From NCBI GenBank assembly GCA_009924135.1, contig RFSE01000002.1:26005-90004 (forward strand): a DNA stretch of 64,000 nt, in the 5' to 3' direction. The position numbers and the translations under genes were made by a program. This document shows positions 46,137 to 56,218 of this stretch, piece after piece; within the stretch, counting starts at the first letter, position 1, and each line of letters opens with the position of its first letter. The notes beneath the pieces are model-generated. The model worked only from the letters and a program-made list of their open reading frames with translations. It searched no databases and was not told the DNA's origin. This stretch comes from Pseudomonadota bacterium (GTDB lineage: Bacteria > Verrucomicrobiota > Verrucomicrobiia > Limisphaerales > SXTU01).

Positions 46137-48470
46137 CTACCTTTTCTGAAACAACTCAGACAGCACCAGCCGTTCGATGACCGGCTTGAGGCGGTAGTCC
46201 TCCGCTTTGCAATCGCGGGCAATGGTGCGCAACGCCGTTGCATCGTCCGAAGTCATCGCACGGCGCAGGGCGAAGGTGGCGAGCTGCTCGACAAACGCCT
46301 CGGAAAAGCGGTCAAGGTCCTGCACGAGCAACTGCTTGAAGGATTCCGGGCCGTCATAGGCACGACCATCGGGCAGCTTGCCGCTCGCGTTCACGGGAGG
46401 ATTTGCGCCCTGCCCGGACTTCATGGCCTCTTCCGTGCGCCAGCGCCCGATGGCGTCAAAATTGTCGAAAGCAAAACCGAGCGGGTCGATGCGCTGGTGG
46501 CAGGCGGCGCAGTTGGCGTGGGTCGAGTGCGCCTCGAGTTGCTGGCGGATGGTCGCCTTGGGTTTGTTGCTGGGCGTGGGTTCCAGCGGATCGACATTGG
46601 GCGGCGGTGGCGGCGGCGTTTTGGCAAAAACGGCTTCCGACACCCACACGCCACGGTGCACCGGCCGATGCCGCGTGCCGTCAGAGGTAAGCATGAGCAC
46701 GCTGGCGTGCGTGAGCAGGCCGCCCCGATGATCCTCCGGACGCAAGGTCACGCGCTGGAACGAAGACGCTGCGGGAGGCGGCATCTGGTAATGCATGGCG
46801 AGCCGTGCGTTCAACATGGTCCAGTCCGACGCGAGGAATTCACGCAGGGACAAGTTCCGCGCGAAGACCTCCGTGAAATAGCTGACCGATTCCAGCACCA
46901 TGCTTTGTTCAAGCCACTTGTCGTAGTCGGGGAAAAGCTCGGTATCCGGCGGAAAGACGCCGACCTTGTGAAGCTGCAGCCATTGCTTCGGGAACGCGTC
47001 GGTGAACCGCTTGATCTTCGGGTCGGCAAACATGCGGGCGACCTGGGCTCGCAGCACCGCCGGTTCGTGGAGCTTGCCCGCTTGTGCGGCGGCAGCCAGT
47101 TCGCTGTCCGGCATCGAACCCCAGAGGAAGTAGGACAGGCGCGAGGCGAGTTCCCAGTCGTTGACCTGGGCGCGGCGCTGCTTGGCTGAGCCTTCTTCGA
47201 GGTAATAAAAGTTCTTCGCGGTAAGCACCCCGATCATGCCGGCGAGATACGCGGAACGGAACTTTTCGCCCGCCGCCAGCTCACCCGCGATGACCTTCAT
47301 GAAGCGCTCGATATCCGCATCTGCAACTGGCCGCCGCCAGGCGCGCGTGGCGAACTGTTTCAGACATTCGCGCGCTTCGGCGAGGTCGCCGGCCTTGGTG
47401 GGAAAGAGGCCTTCGCGCTTTTTCTGATCGGCTTCGGTGAGAATGGGGCCCTCCCACTCCACCCAGTCCACGATCAGGAGCGGAAAGATCGAACGACCTT
47501 CCTCGTCGAGCAGCTTGTAGGTCTTTGGCGCGACGTTTTTAAGGTCGTTCAGACTGGAGAACGGCATGGAGCTGATGTTCGGGGTCTGACCGTCGGAGAG
47601 CATGCCCGGGGCTTCGTTCAACAGGTCGAGGCTGCCCTCGGGGAGAAACGTCTCGATCTCCACGACGGTCGGCTTGCCCTCGGGGGCCTGCACGTCCTGG
47701 CCGGTGATGGAACGTTTCAATCCGTGATGCCATACGGCCAGATGCGGCAACCGGCCCTTGAACGAAGGCACGGCACTGAGCTGGACGCGGATGCGATAAA
47801 GTCCCGGTGCCGTGGCGCGCAAGTTGCCGCGCCGATGCCCCGGCGCGATCAACCAGCGGGTGCCAGGCGCAGCTTCGCTCCGACCCTTGCCCGCCTTCGC
47901 CGGCGACTCGGGGAAGGCCCGGTCCAGCACGGTCTCGGCGGCCTTGAAGTAGCGGTCCACATGCGATGGCGAGAGCGACAACATCGAGCCGATGCGCTCG
48001 AAGCCGTGCCAGCGCGGGTCTTCGTTGAAAGCACCAGGCGCATCCACATCGAAGTAAACGCCAAGCAGGTCGTAAACCGTGTGGCCGTATTCCTCGCGGC
48101 TCAACCGGTAGTGCGCCACTGGCCCGCGCTTGGCCATGCGGGCCGCCTCGCCCTCCTTGAGACGCGAGGAAATCCAGTCCACGACCGGCCCCAGCTCGAC
48201 CGCCTTGGGCTGCGGTTCCTTCTTGGGCGGCATCTCGCGGGTGCTGATGCGGAACAAAACCTCGGCCCAGCGCTGGGCCTCCACCGGGTCCGTGAAATCT
48301 GCCGACAGCTTGTCCACGCGGAACTCGCCCTTCTGCTGCTTCTCGCCGTGGCAACGGAGGCAATGGTCGGCGAAGAAAGCCTTGGTCGGGGACTCGGCGG
48401 CGAATGCTGGGGCGGCCCAGCCGAAACCGGCGGCCAGACCGACGGCAAACCAACGTAACTTTAAGTTCAT
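46137..48470 (-). CDS. DUF1592-type secreted protein with c-type haem motifs
   Basis: CLRCHGEKQQKGEFRVDKL; LSREEYGHTVYDLLGVYFDVDAPGAFNEDPRWHGFERIGSMLSLSPSHVDRYFKAAE; CAACHQRIDPLGFAFDNFD. Confidence 0.92.
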   Translation of the reverse strand: MNLKLRWFAVGLAAGFGWAAPAFAAESPTKAFFADHCLRCHGEKQQKGEFRVDKLSADFTDPVEAQRWAEVLFRISTREMPPKKEPQPKAVELGPVVDWISSRLKEGEAARMAKRGPVAHYRLSREEYGHTVYDLLGVYFDVDAPGAFNEDPRWHGFERIGSMLSLSPSHVDRYFKAAETVLDRAFPESPAKAGKGRSEAAPGTRWLIAPGHRRGNLRATAPGLYRIRVQLSAVPSFKGRLPHLAVWHHGLKRSITGQDVQAPEGKPTVVEIETFLPEGSLDLLNEAPGMLSDGQTPNISSMPFSSLNDLKNVAPKTYKLLDEEGRSIFPLLIVDWVEWEGPILTEADQKKREGLFPTKAGDLAEARECLKQFATRAWRRPVADADIERFMKVIAGELAAGEKFRSAYLAGMIGVLTAKNFYYLEEGSAKQRRAQVNDWELASRLSYFLWGSMPDSELAAAAQAGKLHEPAVLRAQVARMFADPKIKRFTDAFPKQWLQLHKVGVFPPDTELFPDYDKWLEQSMVLESVSYFTEVFARNLSLREFLASDWTMLNARLAMHYQMPPPAASSFQRVTLRPEDHRGGLLTHASVLMLTSDGTRHRPVHRGVWVSEAVFAKTPPPPPPNVDPLEPTPSNKPKATIRQQLEAHSTHANCAACHQRIDPLGFAFDNFDAIGRWRTEEAMKSGQGANPPVNASGKLPDGRAYDGPESFKQLLVQDLDRFSEAFVEQLATFALRRAMTSDDATALRTIARDCKAEDYRLKPVIERLVLSELFQKR

Positions 48471-48509
48471 CTCGGAGAAAAATGCAGGCATGGCAAGCGG
48501 CCCCGTTGA

Positions 48510-49652
48510 TTAACGGTCATCGAAGTTCTTCACGCGTTCCTCGGGCGGCAGCTTCACATTGGGAAAGCCGCTGGGGCGAAAGCGGACGATCCGGCCGGGG
48601 CGAAATCCCTCCAGCAGTTCGTTCAGTTGCACCCGCAGTTGCAGGCCGCTGCTACCGGATGGCGGATTCGGCAGATCCTTGACCCCGACCACCGAGCCGC
48701 CCTTGTTATCATGCTCCTGCCACCAACTACGCAGGGTCGGTTCTGCGGCAGCGATGGCGGCACTTTTGGCCGTCCGCGCCCGCTCGTATAACGTCGGGTC
48801 CATGCCGCCAAAGAGCGTGACGGTGACGATGCCCTTGCCGCCGGGCTGATGCTCGACGTTATCCACCCACCCAGCCAGCCACCGGTGCAACTGATGCCGG
48901 ATGTGAATCTGTCGCTGCTGCTCCGTGGCGAGCTTGCGGCTGTCCTCGTCGAGCCAGACATCCGCCACCTGAAGCTGGCCGTTCTTCCAGTCGGGAGCCC
49001 ACGTGAAGTTCAACTGGACGGACTGGTCCGCAGCGAGGTCTTCCAGTTCGCCCGCCGCCCGGCCCTTCCACACACGGGTGGAGCGGTCCATTTCAAAAGT
49101 CTGCTCGCCTTTTAACCCGTCGGCATCCGCCTTGCCCGTCGCCACGATCCTGAGCTTGCCCGCCTTCACGTCAGCCGACGTGATTTTCCAAGCCCGGCCG
49201 CGTCGCAGATAAAAGCTGAAGTCATCCTCCAGCGAGAGCGCATGGGTGTATTTGACCCCATACCGCGAATTCTTCTCCGGAGGCGGGATCGATTTGTCAT
49301 CTGCCGGCGGCAGGACGAAATACCCGTGGAGCAAAGTGCCGATGGGAATGTCCCGCAGCTCCGCCGGTGCGCCGTGATGGCTGATCGTGCCGTAGGGCAG
49401 GAGCGCGAAGCGGTGTGATGGTGCCGAGTGATACCGGTCGTCCACGCCATCACCCACGAACCGGATGGCCCCGCGGCGGTTCACGTGATCCACGGAGATC
49501 AGTTCACCGGCGAAATAATGGCCAACATTCGGCGGGGGAAACTGGCCGGGCTGCGGAACGAACTCAGACTTCTCCTGTCCGCCCGCATAATGTGCGAGCA
49601 GACAAACCGTGAACGTCAGAATGCAGCGCAGGTCTTGAGCAACCGCCCTCAA
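48510..49652 (-). CDS. Unassigned exported family X, copy 2
   Basis: PQPGQFPPPNVGHYFAGELISVDHVNRRGAIRFVGDG...APAELRDIPIGTLLHGYFVLPP...SLEDDFSFYLRRGRAWKI...VTLFGGMDPTLY; TTG start overlapping the preceding stop. Confidence 0.85.
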   Translation of the reverse strand: MRAVAQDLRCILTFTVCLLAHYAGGQEKSEFVPQPGQFPPPNVGHYFAGELISVDHVNRRGAIRFVGDGVDDRYHSAPSHRFALLPYGTISHHGAPAELRDIPIGTLLHGYFVLPPADDKSIPPPEKNSRYGVKYTHALSLEDDFSFYLRRGRAWKITSADVKAGKLRIVATGKADADGLKGEQTFEMDRSTRVWKGRAAGELEDLAADQSVQLNFTWAPDWKNGQLQVADVWLDEDSRKLATEQQRQIHIRHQLHRWLAGWVDNVEHQPGGKGIVTVTLFGGMDPTLYERARTAKSAAIAAAEPTLRSWWQEHDNKGGSVVGVKDLPNPPSGSSGLQLRVQLNELLEGFRPGRIVRFRPSGFPNVKLPPEERVKNFDDR

Positions 49653-51001
49653 GCCGACACCTCCGAGACGATGCCCAGGCTGTCGGCGAACTTCTCGGTC
49701 TTCACGTTCATTTTTTGCGCCATCGTCAACAGCAGGTTGCTCAGGCGCGCCTTTTCGTTCACCGGCTTGAAGTGGATGGCCGGGTGTTTGTCGTAGCCTT
49801 TAAACTCGGGCACGAGGTTGAAGTCCACATGCCGTCCATGTTTGAGCCCGAGCTTGGTGCCGCCCGCGAGGATGAGCGGCAGGCTGGCGTTGCCGTGGCT
49901 GTGCCCGTAGGCCATGCCGCTGCCGTAGAGCGCCATGGTCGTGTTGATCAGCGGGCCGTCGGCGTCCGACACTTCCTTCAAACGGCCGATGAAGTAGCTG
50001 AACTGCGCGATGTTGAACGCGTCGCTCTCCATGAGCTGGCGCATCAGATCGGGGTTGCCGTTGTGATGCGAAAGCGAGTGGCGGTCCTGCTTGATGCCGA
50101 TTTCCGGCACCGCCGGCCCCTGCCCTTCCAAGCCGGTGGCAAAAGTAGCCACGCGCGTCATGTCCGTCTGGAACGCCAGCACAATGATGTCGTACATCGT
50201 ACGGAGGTAGTCGCCGAGCATCTGGAGTGAGATGTCGCGGTTGAGCTTCGAGTGGATGGACGGCTCGATCTTCGGGCGCGGCGTATCGAGCCACTTGTCT
50301 GAACGTTCGGTGCGGATTTCCACCTCGCGCACGGCGGTGAGGTATTGTTCCAACCGGCCCTTGTCTTCGTTGCCCAACTGGCCGCTGAGACTGCGTGCCT
50401 CGTCCAGAACGGCGTCAATGATGCTGCCGCGCCGTTGATAACCCCGGCGTTGCTTGGCGATGCCACCCTTCGGATCTTCGAACAACTCGCGGAAGGCCAG
50501 GCCGGGGCTGAACGTGGCCGGCAATTGGATGCCATCGGGATTCACCGCCAGCGAGCCCCCCTGATTGCTCAGTTCCAGGGAGGAATAACGGGTGATCGGC
50601 GCGGTCACCTGGGCCATGAGCTGATCGACGGAAATGGTGTTGCGCACCGACTGCCCGATCTTGCCACCCGTCAGCCAGATGCTCTGGCAGTTGTGATGGT
50701 TGCCCAGGCCGTTGGGATGGTGCAGGCCGCTGAACGGCGTGACGACGTCACGATGCGGCTCCAACGATACGAGCGGCTTGGATAACTTGTAGTCGGGACC
50801 GGCCTCCTTGATCTGGTAGTCGGCGGTGCAGACGCCGTTGGGCAGATAGATGAAAACACTGCGCCGCGCCTTGAGCGCCGGGTCTGCCGTCGCCGCGCGG
50901 AGCGGTTGCATGCAGTCCAGAAACGGCAGGGCCATCGTGACGCCGAGGCCCTTGAGCGCATGCCGTCGGGTAAGCAACCAGTTTTGGCGGGGAACATTCA
51001 T
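49649..51001 (-). CDS. DUF1552 domain protein
   Basis: WLLTRRHALKGLGVTMALPFLDCMQPL; FIYLPNGVCTADYQIKEAGPDYKLSKPLVSLEPHRDVVTPFSGLHH. Confidence 0.9.
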   Translation of the reverse strand: MNVPRQNWLLTRRHALKGLGVTMALPFLDCMQPLRAATADPALKARRSVFIYLPNGVCTADYQIKEAGPDYKLSKPLVSLEPHRDVVTPFSGLHHPNGLGNHHNCQSIWLTGGKIGQSVRNTISVDQLMAQVTAPITRYSSLELSNQGGSLAVNPDGIQLPATFSPGLAFRELFEDPKGGIAKQRRGYQRRGSIIDAVLDEARSLSGQLGNEDKGRLEQYLTAVREVEIRTERSDKWLDTPRPKIEPSIHSKLNRDISLQMLGDYLRTMYDIIVLAFQTDMTRVATFATGLEGQGPAVPEIGIKQDRHSLSHHNGNPDLMRQLMESDAFNIAQFSYFIGRLKEVSDADGPLINTTMALYGSGMAYGHSHGNASLPLILAGGTKLGLKHGRHVDFNLVPEFKGYDKHPAIHFKPVNEKARLSNLLLTMAQKMNVKTEKFADSLGIVSEVSA

Positions 51002-51026
51002 GGCAGTATATTGTCTGAGTTGGACG

Positions 51027-53441
51027 CTAGCGCTTCTGAAAAAAGTCGGACAGGACGAAGGCTTCCAGCGTGGCCTGGAGTTTGTATTCGTTCCGGCCCG
51101 CAGCCGAAGCCACGGCCTTCAACGCAGCAGCATCGTCAATGGTCATCGCGCGGCGGAGAGCAAACGTGGCGAGTTGCTCCACAAACGCCTCGGCGAACCG
51201 GTCCAGGTCCTGCACCAGCAGTTGTTTGAACGCCTCCGGCCCGTCGTAGGCACGGCCATCCACCAGCTTCCCGCCGGCGTTCACCGGTGGATTGGCTCCC
51301 TTGCCCGCCGTCACCCGTTCCTCGGTGCGCCATTGGCCAACCGCATCGTAGTTGTCGAAAGCGAAGCCCAACGGGTCAATCCGCTGATGGCATGCCGCAC
51401 ACGTGGCGTGCGTCGCGTGCGCTTCGAGCTGCTGGCGGACGGTGGCTTTCGGTTTGTCGCTGGGGGTCGTTTCGAGCGGGTCGACATTGGGTGGCGGCGG
51501 TGGCGGCGTTTTGCCAAAGATGGCTTCCGACACCCACACGCCGCGATGCACCGGCCGATGCCGCGTGCCATCGGAGGTGAGCATCAGGATGCCCGCCTGC
51601 GTGAGCAACCCGCCCCGATGATCCTCCGGCCGGAGCGCGACGCGCTGGAAACCCGACGCCTTCAGCGGCGGAAGCTGGTAGTGCTCGGCCAGACGTGGGT
51701 TGACCATGGTCCAGTCAGAACTCAGGAACTCACGCAGCGACCGGTTTTGGTTGAACACTTCGCTGAAAAAGGCGACCGACTCCAGCACCATGCTTTGCTC
51801 CAGCCATTTGTCGTAGTCGGGATACAACTTCGGGTCCGGCGGGAACATCCCGACCTTGTGCAGTTGCAACCACTGGCGCGGAAACGCCCCGGTAAAGCGC
51901 TTGATTTTGGGGTCGGCCAACATCCGCCTGAACTGCGCACGCAAGGTGTCCGGTTCGTGCAACCTGCCCGCTTGCGCCGTGGTGAATAGTTCCTCGTCCG
52001 GCAGTGAGCCCCAGAGTAAGAACGACAAGCGTGCGGCCAATTCCCAGTCGTTCACCCGGTCCCGCCGCTGCGTGGCTGAGCCCTCTTCGAGGTAATAGAA
52101 ATTCTTGGACGTGAGGATGCCCACCATGGCCGCACGGTAGGCCGCGCGGAACTTCTCCCCGGCTGCCAGTTCGCGCTCGATCACCTTCACATACCGCTCC
52201 AACTCGGCCTCGGTCACCGGCCTCCGCCAGGCACGGGTGGCCAGCCGCTGGAGACAAAGGCGCGCTTCCGCAAGGTCGCCGTCCTTCTTGGGCACCAAGC
52301 CATCGCGCTTCTTCAAATCGCCTTCGCTGACAAGCGGACCTTCCCACTCGACCCAATCCACCATCAGCATCGGGTAAAGCGGCTGACGATCGTCGTCGAA
52401 CAACTTGTAGCCGGTCGGGTTCAGGCGGCGCATGTCCCGCGTGCTGGTGAAAACGCTGCCGCCCCCGTTAAGCACGTTGAGCGTGTGGTTGCCGACCTCG
52501 CTGAACACCGGCGGCACCTCATGCACCAGGTCGTACCCACCCGGTGAAAGGTCGGCTTCGAACTCGATCACGATGGGCTGGTCCTCGGGTGCGAGGATGT
52601 CCTGATCGTACACCGAGCGCTTCAACTGCTGATGCCACAGCGAGAGGTGCGGCGTGCGCCCTCCGGGCGGGCGCAGCCCACTCAACTGGATGCGCACGCG
52701 GTATGTCCCCGGCAGCGTGGTGGTCATGGCGTGCCGCCGGTTGGCCGGCCACATGGGCCAGCGCACGCGGTTGGTAACGCCTTGTTCGTCCATCCACTTT
52801 TCGCGCCGTTCGTTGGCGTCCCGCCGGATCTTCGTGGTTTTGACCGGCTGCTCGGGAAACGCCCGCTCCAGCACCGTCTCCGCCGCCTTGAAATACCGGT
52901 CCACATGCGAAGGTGAGAGCGACAACATCGAGCCGATCCGCTCGAAACCGTGCCAGCGCGGGTCCTCGTTGAACGCCCCGGGCAGGTTCACGTCGAAATG
53001 CACCCCGAGAAGGTCAGAGACGGTGTGGGCGTATTCGTCCCGGCTCAGTCGGTAATGGGCCACCGGCCCGCGTTTGGCCATGCGCGTCGCCTCACCTTCA
53101 TTGAGACGGGTGGAAATCCAATCGACGGCCTTGCCCAGTTCAGCGGACGTGGGTTGGGGTTCCTTCTTCGGCGGCATCTCGCGGGAGTTGATGCGGTAGA
53201 GTACCTCACCCCAGCGTTGCGCGTTCGCGAGACCGGCGAAATCGGCGGGCAGTTGGTCCACCCGGAAGTCCCCTTTCGCCTGCTTCTCCCCGTGGCAACG
53301 GACGCAGTGATCGGCGAAAAACGCCTTGGTCGGAAGTTCTGCTGCGAGAGCGACGTACGGAGCGAGGCACGCAAGCATGGCGAGTCCGATCTGCTTGAGT
53401 AAAAAGCTAGGAGAACTGGCCTTCATGCACCCACGAACCAA
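51027..53441 (-). CDS. DUF1592-type secreted protein with c-type haem motifs
   Basis: CVRCHGEKQAKGDFRVDQL; LSRDEYAHTVSDLLGVHFDVNLPGAFNEDPRWHGFERIGSMLSLSPSHVDRYFKAAE; CAACHQRIDPLGFAFDNYD. Very similar to 46137-48470. Confidence 0.92.
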   Translation of the reverse strand: MVRGCMKASSPSFLLKQIGLAMLACLAPYVALAAELPTKAFFADHCVRCHGEKQAKGDFRVDQLPADFAGLANAQRWGEVLYRINSREMPPKKEPQPTSAELGKAVDWISTRLNEGEATRMAKRGPVAHYRLSRDEYAHTVSDLLGVHFDVNLPGAFNEDPRWHGFERIGSMLSLSPSHVDRYFKAAETVLERAFPEQPVKTTKIRRDANERREKWMDEQGVTNRVRWPMWPANRRHAMTTTLPGTYRVRIQLSGLRPPGGRTPHLSLWHQQLKRSVYDQDILAPEDQPIVIEFEADLSPGGYDLVHEVPPVFSEVGNHTLNVLNGGGSVFTSTRDMRRLNPTGYKLFDDDRQPLYPMLMVDWVEWEGPLVSEGDLKKRDGLVPKKDGDLAEARLCLQRLATRAWRRPVTEAELERYVKVIERELAAGEKFRAAYRAAMVGILTSKNFYYLEEGSATQRRDRVNDWELAARLSFLLWGSLPDEELFTTAQAGRLHEPDTLRAQFRRMLADPKIKRFTGAFPRQWLQLHKVGMFPPDPKLYPDYDKWLEQSMVLESVAFFSEVFNQNRSLREFLSSDWTMVNPRLAEHYQLPPLKASGFQRVALRPEDHRGGLLTQAGILMLTSDGTRHRPVHRGVWVSEAIFGKTPPPPPPNVDPLETTPSDKPKATVRQQLEAHATHATCAACHQRIDPLGFAFDNYDAVGQWRTEERVTAGKGANPPVNAGGKLVDGRAYDGPEAFKQLLVQDLDRFAEAFVEQLATFALRRAMTIDDAAALKAVASAAGRNEYKLQATLEAFVLSDFFQKR

Positions 53442-53477
53442 CGACTCAAAAGTTTCGCAAACACCCCGCGCGTTTCG

Positions 53478-54803
53478 TCATCCGAACAGCTCCGTCACGA
53501 GCCGCCCTTCGTCGAGGATGCTCACCGGGCGGCCGTCCGGGGTGTGGATTTCACCGCGCGGGTCGAGGCCAAGACTGTCGTAGATGGTCCACGCCACATC
53601 GGCGGGCTTCACCGGCGTGTCAGTCACGAAGGCCCCGGTGCGGTCCGTTGCGCCCACGACCTTGCCACGCGCGACGCCCGCGCCCGCGAAGAGCAGGCTG
53701 GCCGCCTGGCCCCAGTGATCGCGGCCGGTGTCCTTGTTGATCTTCGGCGACCGGCCGAACTCGCCCATGCACACGACCAGCGTGTCCTTCAGCAGACCAT
53801 GGGCATCCATGTCATGGATGAAAGTCGAGAAACCCTGGTCGAACTCGGGCAGCTTCTTGTCGAGGCTCGTAAATATCTTCGCGTGATGGTCCCAGCCGCC
53901 GTAATTCACGGTCACGAACCGGACCCCGTGCTGCACCAGCCGGCGTGCGAGCAACACGCTCTGGCCGAAGGTGTTGCGTCCGTAGTCGTCGCGCAGTTTG
54001 TCTGTCTCCTGCTCGATGGCAAAGGCGTCCTGCGCATCGCGGGAAAGCACCATCTCGGCGGCGCGCTGCTGGAACTCACCGTAGGTGGCAAGCTGGTCGT
54101 TGCCCTCGACGCGTTTGGCAAGGTTGTCCACGGCGGCCAGCAGGGACTTGCGACGCACCGCGTTCTCGCGCTTCACCTCGGCGGGCAGCGCCAGGTCGCG
54201 GACCTTGAAGTTCTCCGCGTTCGGATCGCCGGCCTTGAAGGATTCGCAACGACCGCCGAGGAACGCGCTCTTGCCCAGTTCCCAGGTGAAGGAGGGATTG
54301 CGCGGCACCGCCACGTAGGGCGGCATCACCCCGCTGAAACCGGTGCGCTGCGCCACCACGGCACCCATCGCCGGATAATCGCCGAAGGCCGAGCCGAACC
54401 GGCCCGAGAGCACCCAGTTGGTGGCGGTCTCATGGTGGTCGTTGTTGTGCGCCCCGGAGCGGACCAGCGTGAGCTTGTCCATCGTCTTCGCCATCTTGGG
54501 CAGCAACTCGCCCACGTGCAGGCCGGGGACGTTCGTGGGAATTTCGGTGTACTTGCCGCGCACCTCGGACGAAGCCTCCGGCTTCAGGTCGAAGCTGTCG
54601 TGATGCGAGAGTCCGCCGCCGAGATAGACGAGCACGACGGACTTGGCGCGGGCCTTCTTGTCCGTGCCGGCCGCCTGCTCCGCTGCGAGAAGCGAGGATA
54701 ACGAAAGACCCAGTGGCGCAAGCGCGCCGACGCGCAGGAAGTCCCGGCGCGCCCAGCCGTTACAAAAGCGGTGCGGATTCGGATTGAGCTGGATGTCGAG
54801 CAT
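53478..54803 (-). CDS. DUF1501 domain protein
   Basis: RRDFLRVGALAPLGLSLSSLLA; SVVLVYLGGGLSHHDSFDLKPEASSEVRGKYTEIPTNVPGLHVGELLPKMA; VCMGEFGRSPKINKDTGRDHWGQAASLLFAGAGV. Confidence 0.95.
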   Translation of the reverse strand: MLDIQLNPNPHRFCNGWARRDFLRVGALAPLGLSLSSLLAAEQAAGTDKKARAKSVVLVYLGGGLSHHDSFDLKPEASSEVRGKYTEIPTNVPGLHVGELLPKMAKTMDKLTLVRSGAHNNDHHETATNWVLSGRFGSAFGDYPAMGAVVAQRTGFSGVMPPYVAVPRNPSFTWELGKSAFLGGRCESFKAGDPNAENFKVRDLALPAEVKRENAVRRKSLLAAVDNLAKRVEGNDQLATYGEFQQRAAEMVLSRDAQDAFAIEQETDKLRDDYGRNTFGQSVLLARRLVQHGVRFVTVNYGGWDHHAKIFTSLDKKLPEFDQGFSTFIHDMDAHGLLKDTLVVCMGEFGRSPKINKDTGRDHWGQAASLLFAGAGVARGKVVGATDRTGAFVTDTPVKPADVAWTIYDSLGLDPRGEIHTPDGRPVSILDEGRLVTELFG

Positions 54804-55098
54804 GGCGGTAAACTGGCTGGGAAAGTGGACGGGCGGACGGCGCGGTTATTCGCGCGGCCGACGGCACCCTTCGGAGCAAACGGATTTTCCCCTCGGCCAT
54901 CACCCGCTGGGTGAAGACCCTGCGCGCTGCTGATCAGTGCAGGTTAGTGCGGGTCAGCGGTTTAACTGGCGGCCCTTCTGCTTCAATTGCAGAACCCAAC
55001 TTGATTCGCAACCTGAAGGTCGCGACTACGAACCGGCGTGGTTCCGGTGCTTGTCAGAGGGCGAATCCGGAACGCTTTTTCCCAACCAACCGCGCGGG

Positions 55099-56184
55099 CT
55101 ACGGCTCGGCCAATCGCACACGATAAAAGCGACGCGGCAAGGGGAGCGGCGCGGCGTCCAGCACGTCAAACGCACCGTCCGGCGCGCTGTTCGTTGCCAA
55201 GGACGTCCACTGCGTCAGATTCGTCGAGACTTCGATGGCGTTGCTCGTGGCTTGTTCGGCCTGCACTTGGAAGCGCAGTTGTCCGTCTATCTGGCGCGTG
55301 ACGGCGAGCACAGCGGGCACTCCCACGGGGGCCTCGCCACTGATCTGGTAGTTGTCGAAGACCAGGTAATTGTCCCCTGCCTTGCCCACCGTGCGGATGG
55401 CCCAGACGGCGTCGATGTCCCCGAGGTTCAGTGCGTTGGTCTTGGTGGTCAGCGGGAGCGGCGCAGTCAGCGACACGCCATCCAGCGCGGCCATCCAGCG
55501 GTTGCGCCGGATGTTCATGGTGATGGCGAGTTCGTGTACGGCACCGCGCGTGAACTGGTAGCCGGTCGCGACGAAGCCCTGGGCGTCATCCAGATTGTAG
55601 TTGATGCCGGTGGTCGAGTTGTCGAAGTCCAGGGTGAAGAGCCGCGCGCCGTTCGTGTTGTAGATGCTCCAGCGGAAGTCGTCGCGGTTGGTGGAGGTGG
55701 AATCCGCCACGAGCATTGTCACCGAGAACGTGAGCACGGCCAGGTTGGTGGGCACGGGCGCGAGGTTCACAGGCCGCCAGACGTTGAAGAACTCGGTGGC
55801 ATCCGGCGGGGTAAAGCCAATGAAGGCAGACTGTCCAGCCCCGGGGATGAAGTTGGTGACGATGCCATTGCCACCCGTGCCTTCATGCACCCAGTTGTTC
55901 TGTCCGCTCAACGGGGCGTTCGTGGTGTATCCCTCAAACCCTTCGAATCCGGTGCGGTAGATGAGCGTGGCGGCGGAAACGGGCAGCAGGTTCAGCAGCA
56001 TCAGGACCCATAACAATGTTTCCCCGGACAGATGCCGGCCTCTCCCCCGGAGACGAATCCCTTCACCTCTCGACGCGGACAGGGCCAAGTTGAAGGGGGC
56101 GTCCGCCGGTGGCATTCGCCCGCCAACCGGCGCACTCGCCATCCATCCGGACGCTTTCATTGCTTTACCCACATTTGATTTCAT
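55099..56184 (-). CDS. Secreted hypothetical protein (carbohydrate-binding/lectin-like beta-sandwich guess)
   Basis: LIYRTGFEGFEGYTTNAPLSGQNNWVHEGTGGNGIVTNFIPGAGQSAFIGFTPP...YLVFDNYQISGE...STNLTQWTSLATNSAPDGAFDVLDAAPLPLPRRFYRVRLAEP. Confidence 0.55.
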   Translation of the reverse strand: MKSNVGKAMKASGWMASAPVGGRMPPADAPFNLALSASRGEGIRLRGRGRHLSGETLLWVLMLLNLLPVSAATLIYRTGFEGFEGYTTNAPLSGQNNWVHEGTGGNGIVTNFIPGAGQSAFIGFTPPDATEFFNVWRPVNLAPVPTNLAVLTFSVTMLVADSTSTNRDDFRWSIYNTNGARLFTLDFDNSTTGINYNLDDAQGFVATGYQFTRGAVHELAITMNIRRNRWMAALDGVSLTAPLPLTTKTNALNLGDIDAVWAIRTVGKAGDNYLVFDNYQISGEAPVGVPAVLAVTRQIDGQLRFQVQAEQATSNAIEVSTNLTQWTSLATNSAPDGAFDVLDAAPLPLPRRFYRVRLAEP

Positions 56185-56218
56185 CCCCCTGCCCTCCGTG
56201 TATTGAAGGGAGCGGGTA

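Noticed and set aside
41028-54803. Classical biosynthetic gene cluster
   Set aside because: No PKS, NRPS, terpene or RiPP enzymes; all proteins look exported and redox/DUF-type.
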